NCBI RefSeq assembly: GCF_000372725.1
Contig: NW_005201912.1
Location: forward strand, 106,481-170,480
From: Emiliania huxleyi CCMP1516
Lineage: Eukaryota > Haptophyta > Isochrysidales > Noelaerhabdaceae
Direction of reading: 5' to 3'
DNA length: 64,000 nucleotides
Shown piece after piece: positions 41,379 to 52,606 of the stretch (the stretch's first letter is position 1; each line of letters begins with the position of its first letter). Below the pieces are notes generated by a model. It ran no database searches. It had not been told where the DNA came from and saw only the letters and a list, made by a program, of their open reading frames with translations. A program made the position numbers and the translations under genes.

Positions 41379-43545
41379 TCATATGGTGACTCGGCCGCTC
41401 TCGGCCACACGGCGCCAGCCTCGCCCCCACGCGCGCACGAGCGGGTACGACCAGGGAAGCAAGTTCATCTGCGCCCCCGCTATCGCGTGCCCCGGCTGCG
41501 GCCCGTGCTTCGCCTCGAGCGCCTCCAGTAGTGCCGCCTGGCCCGCGAGGCCGATCCGATTGAACGTGGCGTTCACGCGACATCCCTGACCCGCGGCCGG
41601 GAGGGAAGCCGCGAGTGCCATCGCGCCCTCGTCGCCCACGTCGCAGCACGACAAGGCCAGCCCATGCGACGGCTCGCCCGTCGCCAGTGCCTCAGCTAAC
41701 ACCGCGGCTCCCTCATCGCCAATAGGCGTGATACTGACGTCGAGCATCTGCAGCGTCGGCGCCACGCCGCGATGGAACACGCCGCAGAGCGCGCCGACGC
41801 CGCGCGCGCCGAAACGGTTTGCCGTAACGTCGAGGGACTCAAGCGCCGGGAGCGCGCCGTCCTCGAGCCCCGCCGCAAGCTCCGCCACGCCCTCGTCGTC
41901 GAGGCGATTCCCAACTAGGAAGAGGGTCCGGAGGCTCTCGCAATAGTTAAGCGCCTCCGCCAGCAGCGCCGGGCTAGTCCACGCGTCGCCACGCACGAGC
42001 GGCAGACCGATGTAGTAGAGCTTCTCGACCGTGCCCAGCACGGCCTTCGCCGTCTTCTCGTAGAGCGCCAGCACGGTCGCCGAGTCCGCGCCGTTGGTGA
42101 AGCGGCAAGCGGCGAGCAGCGTCGCCATGCGCTCTGGAGTCGCGGGGAGCCGCCGCTGAGCGCCGCCGTCGCCGCTGGCGACGTCGATGACGAGCTTCCA
42201 CTTGGCAAAGCCCAGCGTAGAGGGCTTTGCGCCCAGCTCTGCGGAGCAGCGCTCGAATGTCGTCCAGCCGCGAGTGTCGTAGGTCCGGCTCCGGTCAAAG
42301 CCGGCGGGCAGCTCGTCTGGCAGCTGCGTGAGCAGCACGACCGTGACCGAGGCGTGCGCGTACCAGAGGTCCTAACGCGGAATGTAAAGCCAACGTGCCG
42401 TGAGAGCGGTGCATGTTGTGGCGCTATCGGGCTGGGAAAGGGGCTGGCGTGTGCTCACCATCGTGTTCTCCAGCATGCGACCGAAGGCGGCCTTCTGCTC
42501 GCCCGACCGGCTCGCCTCATACGCGCGCCGCTCGGCAAATAGCGCCGGGTCCTTCTGGTAGCCCGAGCTCCAGTCCAGAAACACGCCCTGCGCGAGCCAG
42601 GAGAGGAGTGGCGGTGAGGAAGGGAGTAATGGTGGGCATGAGGCGCGGGAGGCAGCTCACCATGTCCGAGAAGCCGTACTCGCGGCACGCGCCGAGCAGG
42701 CCGCGCCCGCCGTAGAGGCCCCGCAGCTTGCGGGAGAGCAGCTGGAGCTGGCGGCCCTCTCGGTCTGGATGCGCCGCCTCAAGCCAGCAGTAGGAGACGG
42801 AGATGACGGGAAGCAGCCGGTCTGGGTTGCGCTTGCGGCCGAAAAAGCTGGCGATAAAGCCGAGAAAGGATGAGGGGGAGGGCTCCTTGCCGAAGCGCTG
42901 CAAGGCTTCCGCAAAGCCGGCGAGGTCAAAGCCGCGCCTTGCGCCTTTCTCGATCCGCCTCAGCTGAGCAGAGCTTAAGAAGGCCTCCTCTGGCAGGTCC
43001 TGCCGCCGCGGGAGCACGTCGCCCCGCTCTGCCAGCGCCATGAGCCAGTTCAGACTGATCAGCCGCACATCGCCCGGCCGGACCTTGTCGCCGTCGCCCT
43101 CGAGGGCAGCCCAGATGGAGTCGTGCCATCTGTAGCGGGCGCCGTCATTGGTGTTTGCGCGCGACCGTTCGCGAGCTTGAAGACCGGACTCGGTGTCGGG
43201 GAGCGTCGGCACGTGGTAGGGGAGCTGTGAGGCGCGTCGGCAGAGGTTGTAGACGGCGAGGATGAGGGGGTTCCGGAGGAAGAGACCCTCGATCAGATGT
43301 GTCGGGAAGAATAAGATGGCGATTGGCAGGTCGACGAAGAGCACCATCAGAATCAGATATGGAAGGCAACGCCAGGCGAGGAGGGCGGGAGGCACGCCGA
43401 CAGCAGCGTCGGAGCTGCAGAGGCCGAGCGCGATGAGTGGTGAGACAACGAGATGGAATGGAAACATAATCAAAAGGAGTGCTGGCAAGAGCACGATGCC
43501 CACGAGGGTCTCAACGCACGAGCGCAGCAGGCGGGTGGCCGTCAT
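41379..43545 (-). CDS. Membrane-anchored HET-like protein with C-terminal RNI-type leucine-rich repeats, 668 aa
   Basis: Exons 43545-42661, 42587-42459, 42371-41379; both introns GT-AG, all phase 0. From ATG 43545 (MTATRLLRSCVETLVGIVLL) two hydrophobic hairpins follow (LPALLLIMFPFHLVVSPLIA; PYLILMVLFVDLPIAILFFP). The central domain has ISVSYCWLEAAHPDREGRQL, YGFSDMGVFLDWSSGYQKDP, MDLWYAHASVTVVLLTQLP and RGWTTFERCSAEL. This reads like a HET-type (S-Y-x-W) or TIR-like signalling fold and belongs to a type I recall as large in haptophyte genomes. The end has ribonuclease-inhibitor-like LRRs (LRTLFLVGNRLDDEGVAELA, LESLDVTANRFGARGVGALC, GLALSCCDVGDEGAMALAAS). An innate-immunity-like sensor is one possibility; nothing here proves it. 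A dispersed module lies directly upstream. Confidence 0.75.
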
Positions 43546-43581
43546 ACACACAGCAAACCAAAGGCGGCCGGAGCAATGCAC

Positions 43582-43690
43582 GAAAAAGAATTTTCCGCAC
43601 CCCCTCGCACAACACTTTAAAATCCCTGTGTGGTGGCGGCGTGCCGTCCTCCCATCCCTCCCTTGGGTTGTCTGTTTTCTTTCTTTCTGG
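43582..43690 (-). promoter_or_regulatory. Dispersed gene-upstream module before the HET-like/LRR gene
   Basis: Minus strand: AGAAAGAAAGAAAACAGACA, ACCCAAGGGAGGGATGGGAG, GGCACGCCGCCACCACACAG, GGATTTTAAAGTGTTGTGCG, then AAAATTCTTTTTCGTG ending 37 bp before ATG 43545. It is fused to the 3' side of the retroelement-like ORF, which stays open through it by chance. Confidence 0.6.
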
Positions 43691-46600
43691 GCATGCACAA
43701 GGCGCTTGAGGCACTCGATCGAGACGCTGTCGCAGATGGAGAGATCGTAGTCTGCGGCGGGCGTAGTGTTGAGATTGATCGTGTCGGCCACCCCCGAGGG
43801 GGAGTTCCAAGCGAGCGAGACGCCGGTGGCGTTGCGGAGGGCGGCAACAGCAGCAGCAGAGGATGCAGCGGCGCCCGGGACGGCGGGCGCCCACGCGAGC
43901 CGCCGGGTGCGAGTGGCAGCCGAGACGCCACGGTTGTCAGCGTGGGTCAGGTTGGCGCCCGGTGTGCCCGGCGCCGCGTGCTGCAGTGCCTTGGCGATGG
44001 CGTCGGTGCACTCGGCCTTCGGCGTGATCTTCTCCTTGTGGGCTTTGTGCAGCGGGTCGTTGCGAGACGAGAGGTGGTTGAAGAACATGCTCGTCCCGTT
44101 GCCACCCGAGCCATCCGGAAGTTTGTTGGGGATGAGGCAGCAAATCTGGGCGCAGCACTCGCACTTGGTGAGCCCACTGGAGGCGAGGTCCACGGGCGTG
44201 TAGTTGTGCGTCTTGAAGTGCGTGCAGAGCGACTTGGCTGTCTTGAAGTCTCGGGCGCAGATGGAGCAAGAGAAGGTTTGGCGAGGTGGGTTGGTGTTGG
44301 AGCTGCTGGCGGCTTGCGATCCCTCCGCCTGCTCCGCCACGTTCCCCTCCTCGCTCTCTCCTCCGACGTCCTCGTCGGACGATTCTTCGTCGCCGTCGTG
44401 GCCACTGTAAGGCGGCGGGGGCTTGCTTCCACCTCGGCGCTTGAGGCGCTGGGAGATGGGCCCCTCGTCGATGTCGAAGTCGCCCTCCGAGGTGGACTCA
44501 CCCGTCGTGGTGTCGACATGCTCTGGAGGCGCAGGAAGGGCGTCTAGGAAGGCCGCACCGGCGTCTGCCGGATCGGCGTCGGCGCCGTCGTCCGCCGGGG
44601 CGATGGCGGGTCCGTGGTCGTCGCCCGTGCCCTGCTCGCCGTCGTCGGACGCCTGTCCTTGCGGTGGCGGCGGTGGCGATGGCGGCGGCGAGATCGGGCC
44701 ACCTGGATCCGGTCTGGACTCGGGCGGCGGCGGCGGTGGTGGCGAGTCTGCGGCGTTGAGCTCTAGTACTTCGCGCTCGGCGTCGGCGAGGCGTTGTCCG
44801 GCGGCGAGGGCTTCGTCGTCGGTCGTCGCCTCGTCGAGGGCAGACGATGCGTTGTGCTTCTTAGCGAGGGCTTCCTCCTCCGCCGCCTTGTCGAGGGCAG
44901 TCGATGCGGCGCGCTTCTTGTCACGCTTCTTGGCGGTGGCGTCGGCGTGGGACAAAGGGTCCGACGTGTCGTCGTGGTGTGTCTTCAGCACCTTGGACGA
45001 GCCCTTGGGATCGCCCGCACCTCCGAAGGTCGTCCGCGCTTTGCCGCTGGGCGGGGAGGCGTCGCCCTTGGCAGCAGCGTCCGCGAGTGGTGAGCGAGGG
45101 CGGACGAGCGAGCCAGATTCTTGTGTCGGCGCCGGGCGGACGACGCCGAAGTAAGTCGGGGCGAAGAGGTTGGCCGGGAACGCGTCGCCGCCGGGGGGTG
45201 GCGGTGGGGAAGGCGGCGCTGGCGGCGGCGGCGAGGGAGGAGGAGGGGGCGGCGAGGGGGGCGGTGGTGGCGGCGGTGGCGGTGGCGACGACGGTGGCAC
45301 CGGCGGCGGCGACGGCGGGGCCGATGCTGTCTGGCAGTCGAGAGGCGGTTCGAACCGGCGCTTGCGCCTCGGCGGCCGGTCGATGGGGGAGGATGTCGAT
45401 GGATCGAGCTCTTCGATGCTGGCGCCGTCGCCGGGCGAGGTCGAGGGCGATGCAGCCGACGATGACGCAGTGGCACCGTTGCCGGTTGCCGTCGAGGACG
45501 ACGCAGCAGATGACGACGCAGCGGCGCCGTTGCCGTTGCCTGGCTGGGCGTAGGTGGTGACCGTGCCGGGGCTCAGGACGACGGGTTGGAGAAGGACGCC
45601 GGGATGGGCTGGCGTTGCCTCCCCTTCAAACGGGTACCAGAAGTCGAGTAGGATCTGGGTCGAGGTCGGGATTGGGTAGTGCACGTTGATGTGGGCGAGC
45701 GCCTCTTGGATGTCGCGGTACTTCTTGTGGCGCGCCCTCGAGCCCCCGACGGCGCCGTGCGCTGCGCAGAGGTCCCACGTGGAAAAGACGCCCCAACCAG
45801 ACCCTGGAACGTAGAGCGCGTAGTACCAAGGCTTGGGCGCGGCGGAGACGCTGTGTAAAATGAACAGGGAAGCGAAAATGCCGTTTTTGGTGTAAGCCGC
45901 CATGAGGCCGGCGAGTAAGAGATCTCCCGGGAGCTTTGCCATCACCAGTCCCAGCGGGTCGGAGAGGTCACAGAGGCCGCCCGCCGACGAGGCGTCGCGC
46001 GAGAAGAGACTGGTGATGGTCTCGTTTGCGGGCGTGCCGCCAACGAAGATGTCCATGTCGGAGTTGTTGGGGACGGGCGACGCCAGAACGGCGCCTCCTC
46101 GTCCTGGTGCTCGACTGCCTTCGGTACCGGTCGGCCCGGGTCCCGGCAGGAGCGAGTCGTCGGACGGGTAGAAGATGCGCTCGGAGTCGACGGACTTGTA
46201 CAATTTGTGGCTCCGAGAGGGCCGCCCCTCGCACAGCCCAACCAGGCCCCCGCCCAGCGGGGTAGTTTCCTGGCTACTGGTCGGGCTGTGGTTGGTGCGG
46301 TTGGCTCCGGCTCTGCCAGTCGTCGAGGGCAATGTGAAAGACGGTTGTGCCGCCCCCGCCCCCTCATCCGAGGGGACCCCACCGGCGTTGTGGACACTGT
46401 GAGGGACAGGCTGCCTTGTGGCTGCCTTTGGTCCGACACAGAGCCATTCTGCACGGTGCCAGGTGGGTGGGACGGTCGAGGTAGTCGGCGCCGGACCTGT
46501 GCAGCGGGTAGAAAACACGCTAGACACGCTAGGCACACTAGACTCGTCACGCGACACAGACACAAAAGACAGGACACGAGACGAGGTAGCCTTGGCAGCA

Positions 46601-47115
46601 GCCGTGGCAGCAGCCGTGGCGGCAGCCGTGGCGGAAGCCGTGGCGGAAGCCGTGGCGACAGCCGTGGCGACAGCCGTGGCGGAAGCCGTGGCGGAAGCCG
46701 TGGCGGGAGCCGTGGCGGGAGCCGTGGCGGAAGCCGTGGCGGAAGCCGTGGCGGAAGCCGTGGCGGAAGCCGTGGCGGAAGCCGTGGCGGAAGCCGTGGC
46801 GGAAGCCGTGGCGGAAGCCGTGGCGGAAGCCGAGGCGGCAGCCGAGGCTGGCTCGGGAGCCGCGTCGGCAGCCGTCGGGTGCTCGACGATAGCTTGGACC
46901 GGCTCGACCGCGCTGCAGATGTTTGAAGCGGGTCGAGCTGGCAGCTCTTGGAGCGTCGAGCCGAGGAGTGGGTGTCGGACAGCGCCGACGTGGGACTCCG
47001 CTGTCGCGGCGTCCACGGGGCGCAGAGCACGCGTGCTCTGCGCGAGTGCGAGCGCAGGATCGCTCAGGATCAGCAGCACGGCGGCCGCGAGCCGAAGAGG
47101 CCCGACAGCCGACAT
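43690..47115 (-). CDS. Retroelement-derived-looking protein: RNase H1 N-terminal/viroplasmin-like domain plus C2H2 finger
   Basis: ATG 47115 opens MSAVGPLRLAAAVLLILSDP (signal-like), then an (Ala-Thr-Ala-Ser)n tract from a 12-bp minisatellite. Mid-protein WYYALYVPGSGWGVFSTWDL with RHKKYRDIQEALAHINVHYP matches the viroplasmin/RNase H1 N-terminal fold that binds RNA-DNA hybrids. Pro-rich and acidic linkers follow. A C2H2 finger (FSCSICARDFKTAKSLCTHF, then KTHNY) and a Cys/His patch (KCECCAQICCLIP) come next. The last recognisable residues are SVSIECLKRLVHA at about 43690, after which the upstream module of the next gene begins. Gag-like parts without a reverse transcriptase suggest either the front of a non-LTR element whose 3' part is lost, or a domesticated gene. 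Introns were not resolved. Confidence 0.45.
46580..46850. repeat. 12-bp minisatellite GTGGCGGAAGCC
   Basis: About 22 tandem units (GTGGCGGAAGCC with GACAGCC and GGGAGCC variants), in frame in the minus ORF, encoding Ala-Thr-Ala-Ser. Both strands are open throughout. Confidence 0.9.
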
Positions 47116-47389
47116 GCCAGCTGAAGTAAGGAGTCCCTATCATTGAAAGAAGCAGACGGGTCGGACCACACGCTCTCCGAATGGGATTTTCTGCCCTACC
47201 GCCTGTCGCGGCCCCGCCTGCCTCCCGGGGCCCGCCCGGCCGTGCCATCCGCCGCCGGACCGCCCGGCGGGTCCAACCCGAAGCGGGCGACCGGCCGTTC
47301 GCACCGCTCGGCCGGCGGGGCGAGCCCCGCGGCCCTCGATCGCTCGCCCCGGGACGTGGCCCGACCGGCCCACGCGCACGTCCTGGCCT

Positions 47390-48122
47390 CTACCGCCGCT
47401 TTCGGCGGCGCAATTTGCGCCTTCATCGCTCTCTGGATCCTCCTGGCACCCATCGGACTCTTCCCGACGGTCGGAGGCACCCACTCCGTGCACTTTGAGT
47501 CAGACTCGCTCTTCGGCAGGCACGCTCTTCGGCAAAAAGTCGCCGCCGGCCGTTCACGCCGAGCCAGCCAGTTGCCGGCTCGCACGGCAGCCTCTTCCTC
47601 TCGACCAGCCTCAACTTCGACACGGTCATCATTTTGTCGCTGCGTGCTCGTGGCGAGCCGGGCGGCGGTCAAAGTTTGCCCAGACGAGCGCCAGGCGATA
47701 GCAAGGTCTCTGTTCGCCCTGTGCATGTCAGGCCAGGCTGCAGCGGGGCACTACCATCGTGCTACGCTGTTGCAGCCTGACCTTTCCCACTGTGCACAGC
47801 CGCCAGAGCACCACCACCGCCCGGCATCGTGTCACGGCGAGCTCCTTCTGCACCCGTTCGCGAGGCTCTCGCGCTGGCACACTTCGGCCTTCCGCTGCTC
47901 GCGTTCGGCGAGCTCTTCTCCGCACTCCTGCCACGGTGCCGTCGCCACACACCTTCTGGCCGGCCTGAGCCATGCGGACTCGACCTCTCTCCCTCTCTGG
48001 AGCACGCCACGGGCCGCGACGGCTGCTGGCAGCCGGCCGGCGTGAGGAGGCAGTTTGCCGGCACAGTCGAGCTGGAGTATCCGCTTCTTGATGCTTCTGC
48101 GGTCAAGCTCGACCTTATGTGA
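47390..48122 (+). CDS. Unresolved membrane-protein gene (fragments in several frames)
   Basis: Pieces that look coded: AAFGGAICAFIALWILLAPI followed by GLFPTVGGTHSVHFESDSLF (about 47395-47515); SLFLSTSLNFDTVIILSLRA (about 47590-47650); REALALAHFGLPLLAFGELF (about 47850-47915) and VELEYPLLDASAVKLDLM ending at 48120. They are in different frames and would need two or more introns. CTCGCTCTTCGGCA/ACGCTCTTCGGCA at 47506-47535 is a direct repeat of the kind that brackets introns here. No family is recognised. Confidence 0.3.
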
Positions 48123-48744
48123 CATGATATGCCACAATAATGCATGCTCTCACCCCTCAAAGTGTCGAAGTTTACCGGTGACTCTCCGGTGGCCCGATAG
48201 TACCGTGTGCCTTTCTTCAAACGAACGCGCTTCGAGGTTCGACAATCGCTAAGCTGCTTATGGGGCACCGCTGCGACTCCCTTGGGGATGCCTGAGGCCA
48301 CCCCAAGCACTCCCTAAGCCTTACGTGGACGATTTCAACCCTACTCTGTGTTTGTTCGTCCACGCACATTAGCAACTTTGTGCTCATGTCAACGCCACGC
48401 CAGCGCTAGCCCATTCAACCCCGCCCCATTGGGGGCGGAAGCGGCGGATCCCTGGAGGACCGCGAGCATGGTGAGAAGTTCCGGATGCGCTTTTGCGGCG
48501 CCAACCGGCGGCGCAAGGGGGGGGGCGTCTGGCGCTTGATCCAGTCTACAGATGCACGGGACGGATCGCTTATTCAGTTCATTTGCGGGAATGAGTTCTT
48601 CGAAGAGCTACGTAAAGCGCGGGACGGATTGAGATGCGTCTCTATTTGAACCCCTGGGAGAGAGAGAGAGGGGGACCCATTTTTACTTTTTATGTGGCGT
48701 AAACTTGCAGGAGGCGCCGTGATGGAAGAAACACAATAACAGGC
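48123..48744. other. Intergenic, no supported gene
   Basis: No domain is seen. A short GA tract lies at 48659-48672. Confidence 0.4.
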
Positions 48745-48763
48745 AAATTCTTTTCTTTTTCTA
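48745..48763 (+). promoter_or_regulatory. AATTCTTTT-type upstream motif
   Basis: AAATTCTTTTCTTTTTCTAG ends 22 bp before ATG 48785. It matches the motif seen upstream of at least six other genes in coding-strand orientation, and also looks like a polypyrimidine tract plus AG acceptor. Confidence 0.45.
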
Positions 48764-48784
48764 GATTGCAATCAGAAACGAAAC

Positions 48785-49845
48785 ATGGTGCACCACCGTC
48801 AGTCCTCGTGCACACCCTGACACCGTGTGGCCTGCACACCCTGACACCGTGTGGCCTGCACACCCTGACACCGTGTGGCCTGCACATCCTGACACCGTGT
48901 GGCCTGCCTGACTCTAGGCGACCACCGTCGTCACCGTCGAGGACGTGCTCTGGGCGGAGGATAGCTTCCACGCAACACCAAACCACATCCGAGTCCGCCT
49001 CAGCTGCCGCACGCCCGCCATCTTGGTCGACCGGAAGACCAATGTGATCGTGGCAGCGAACGTCGCTTGGCAAGACCAGTGCGGCTACCGTGCCGAGGCG
49101 ATCGGTGCTACTCCCAAGATCCTCGCGGGCGAGCGCACCGACGCTGCCAAGGCCGCTCGCTTCACCCAGCGCGTGTACGGGCGCGAGGGCCGCGCCGGGA
49201 CGACACTCGTCAACTACCGTTCCGATGGCACACCCTTCCTGCATACGATCACGGCCAGCCGGATCGGCGACTTCTTCCTGGCGAAATCGACGCGGTCGAT
49301 CGACCTGCAGACCGCCTCCGCGCCCCACCTCGGCGCCATCGGAGTCGCGCTCCTCGCCGCGTGCGTGCTGATCCACCTCTTCTCCGCCGTCTCCAGCGTC
49401 GGCGACTCCGCCACGTCGACCGGGCCGGCCTCGCCGCCGCTGCCGGCCGACCGCATCCCAGTGCACGGCGTCGCTTCCGCCTTTGTCGCCGCCGCCCTCG
49501 CGCACCAGCCATTCTTCCAGCCAAAGGCGGCCGCTTGACGCCTGCTCGTGCACTAAGCCCCTCTCCCAGCCCTTTTTCTTGCCATAGGCGGCCGACCCTC
49601 CCGCCCAGATCGACTCCTCGTCGGCCCTCGTAGCCGAGGGCGCCCCCGTCGTGGGCATCTGCCTCCTCGCCCTCCTCGTTGCGGCGATGTGGGAGGAGGA
49701 GTCCGCAGCGGCCAAAGTCAACGACGAGGACGACGACGACGAGATCGACGTCGCCGGCTCACATTTCCTCGGCCCGGTGCCGCTGGTCGAGGTCGTGTTC
49801 ACGGCCGCGATCTGCCTCTTTCTGGTCGCCCAAGGCCCGCAGTAG
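48785..49845 (+). CDS. PAS-domain membrane protein, ~289 aa
   Basis: Proposed exons 48785-48787, 48918-49526, 49588-49845 (870 nt). The last intron (61 bp, GC-AG) is bracketed by GCGGCCG repeats; the first exon would be only the ATG and is tentative. After ATTVVTVEDVLWAEDSF comes a PAS fold: PAILVDRKTNVIVAANVAWQ, DQCGYRAEAIGATPKILAGE, RTDAAKAARFTQRVYG, TTLVNYRSDGTPFLHTITAS. The position of the LOV photoactive Cys reads TPKILAGE, so it is not a LOV photoreceptor by this sign. Three hydrophobic segments follow (GAIGVALLAACVLIHLFSAV, VVGICLLALLVAAMW, VEVVFTAAICLFLVA) with an acidic loop. Probably a membrane sensor of unknown ligand. Confidence 0.7.
48807..48906 (+). repeat. 24-bp tandem repeat in the proposed first intron of the PAS gene
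   Basis: Four units of CACCCTGACACCGTGTGGCC plus TGCA, the last with one change (CATCC). It ends just before the CTCTAG acceptor at 48912-48917. Confidence 0.85.
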
Positions 49846-51287
49846 ATGGTGCGTGAGCCCCAAGGTAGAGCATGTCCATGTGCGATGTGGGCCTTCTCTC
49901 TCTCCGTACCAGTAGTGGGAGGAGGAAGGAGGAGGATGAGTTATTATACGGGCGTGCGTAGAGGAGAAGGTTTGTCGTCGGGAAAGGGCCATGCTTGTGT
50001 CTGTGTGTGCACTGGGGTGGGGAGAGGCAATCCAAGCTAGGAAGCCATGCTTGTGTCTCTGTAAAAAAGAAAGAAAACACACAAAACCAAACGAGGGATG
50101 GGGGAGGAGGACAGGGTCCACACCTGCACGAGCAGGATTTTCCATGTACGGCTATCTATGACCTATGTGGCTCTTACGTACACATCTACATTCCCGGAGG
50201 AGGACTGCTGACAGGGTTGTGATTTTGGAAGGACGATCAGGGGCACAGGGGGGGAACAGGCTCGCCGTTAAAAATATTTACCACCCAAGACAGCTTGGAG
50301 AGCTCCCGGTAACGCTACATTTCGTAACGATGGTCGCTAAACGACACGCTATTGGCCATCTGCCTCCTGCAGCCTCTGTTGGGGCGGAATGCGCGGGGTT
50401 TTCGGCGCGATGCCTCCGGCTAGTACACGGTACTGCTCTGCCGCAAACTCTCCTGCGCTCGCGTGACGTGTGGGGCACACGCACTGCGCTCGAAAGTCGC
50501 GATTTGGCAATAGGCGCTCGAGCCGGCGCACAGTGGAGGGGGCGCCGCGCAGGGGGATCGGGGGGGTGCGAGAGGGGGCGTGGGTCGGGCGCGCACCGGC
50601 CGGCTCCGGGAGCGGCCGTCACGTCGAAGAGGGGACCTGGTGCTGCTCGAATGACGACGCATGCCGCTCTGCTGCGCCGCCGATAGCCCCTCTTCCGAGC
50701 CGGCGCGTGGCGGCGAGCCGCGGCCAGTATCGCTGGTGCGGTGGAGGCGGCAGCTTGCATCGGCCGGCAGCGGGTGCTGCCATCACGTCGATGAGGGGGG
50801 GTTGTCGGCGACTCGTGTGGCTCGAGGCCTACGCTGCGCCGCCCAAGCCCTACTGCCGATCCAGCGCCTGGCGTTTGGGGCGAGCCGCGGTCGTCGTCGC
50901 TGATGGTATATGGCGGCGGCGGCGGCGGCTCGCCCTTCCCTCCGACCGCAATTCCGACCCCGCCGCGCTCGCGGGAGGTGGCCGTGGCTGCGCATACACC
51001 TTACGCCCTTTCTCCTCAACGGCTATCCGTGCTTGCTGTGCCCCTGCGTGGTGTGTTTCAAGTTCTTACAACCCAAGGTGATAGAGGGCAAAAGGATCGA
51101 TTGCGCTCTTGCCGATCCGCACCTACCTACCTACCTAGGTTCACCTGGTTTATTTACATCGCACCCATCCACGCGCCAACTTCTCTGTTCTCACGCGCAG
51201 CACCTGTGCTGTGGCGTAACGCGTAACGCGCAGCACCTGCACCTGTACCTGTGGCCCTGCGCGCAGCACCTCTGTCACCCGTCAAAA
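49846..51287. other. Intergenic, no supported gene; module remnant
   Basis: 50061-50105 keeps a degenerate AAAGAAAGAAAACACACAAA / CCAAACGAGGGATGGG edge of the dispersed module. 51200-51275 has four CGCGCAGCACCT words. Frames here are Arg/Gly-rich with no domain. Confidence 0.4.
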
Positions 51288-52550
51288 ATGGGCGGACGTC
51301 CAAAGCTGTCCAAGGCGCAGAGGGCCGCGGCGAAAGCTGCCGAGGATGCCGAGGCCTGGCGCGCCGAGACCGAGGCGGCTCTCATTTTGCGAGATGATCC
51401 AGCACCGCCGCTTCCGAGCTGGCCAGAAGCGGTCGCCACGTTTGGCGCGTCGACCGTGGAGGCTTTGGCTGTGACGCACCCGAACGAGCTGGCCAACGCG
51501 TGCGCCTCGGCGACCGCCTTGCGGCTCTTCCTATCCGTGCCGGCTGCCGGCGTCTTGCCATGGCGTCACCGCGCTCAGGAGTCACTGGAGACGAGCCTGC
51601 AGCGGCTGGCGCTGGACGATGATCTGCAGGCGGACGTCAAGAGCTATCGCGCTGCGACGCTGGCGGCCGGCAGGAGCGCCGCGCCGCCACAGCTGCAGCC
51701 GCTCGAGCCTCTCGCGGCGCTGGACGGGCTGCTCTTGGCGCTGTGGGGCGTGGGCCGGCGGCGGAGGGAGAAGCTTGCCCACCCGGTGGGGGTGATGGAG
51801 GTGGCTGCCGCGGTGGCATTCGGCCTTGCTAGCGTGAGTGAGCGCTGCCGCTCGCTGCTTCGCGCAGCGCCGGCTGAGGTGCGCCAGAGCTGGGGCGTCC
51901 GCGAGGAGTGGGTGCGGGGCGACGCGCCGGCGAAGACGCCGTGGCGCAAGGGCGGCTGCTCGCTGCTGCGCCTGCTTCGCGCGCGGTGGGTGGAGGCGGT
52001 CGCTGTCTCGGGAGGCTGCGACTGCGCGCAGCCGCCCGTTCGGGTCGCGCTGCTCGCCTGGCAGTATGCTGGCCGCGACGCGGGCGCGCGCTGGCTCGCG
52101 TTTGCGGTTCCGAGCACCGCGGCGGTGGAGGCTGTCGTTGGAGGCGGAGGAGGCGGAGGCGGCGCGGTCGAGCTCGGAGCGTCGAACGGGTACTGGGCGC
52201 GGCTTCTCGCCACGGCGGGTCTCGAGCCCTTCACGGCGCGCTAGACCATCTCCCCGCCCGGTTGTTCCGCTGTCCCCTTTTTTGTGACACCTTTCTTCTT
52301 TCAGGCGCTCGACATCTCCCCGCCCGACGGGGCGGAGCGGCAACGCCCTCCGGTGGAGATTGGGTCTGCGGAGAGCCTCGCCGAGCCGCGGCTGGCGGGC
52401 GCTGCCACGCTTGTGCTGTGCATGCCTTCGCCCGGGGAGGCGCCGCCCCTCCCTCCGCCACCAACCTCCCACCACCACCTCCGCCATCCCACCACCACCA
52501 CCACCACCACCACCACGACCACCACCACCACCACCACCACCACCAACACC

Positions 52551-52606
<56 letters not shown>

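Noticed and set aside
42517-47115. A single 1532-aa protein joining the retroelement-like ORF and the HET-like/LRR gene
   Set aside because: The frame merely stays open across the dispersed upstream module (43582-43690); similar modules precede unrelated genes, so two genes are more likely.
48918-49526. LOV photoreceptor domain
   Set aside because: The PAS domain lacks the NCRFLQ-type cysteine segment (TPKILAGE instead).
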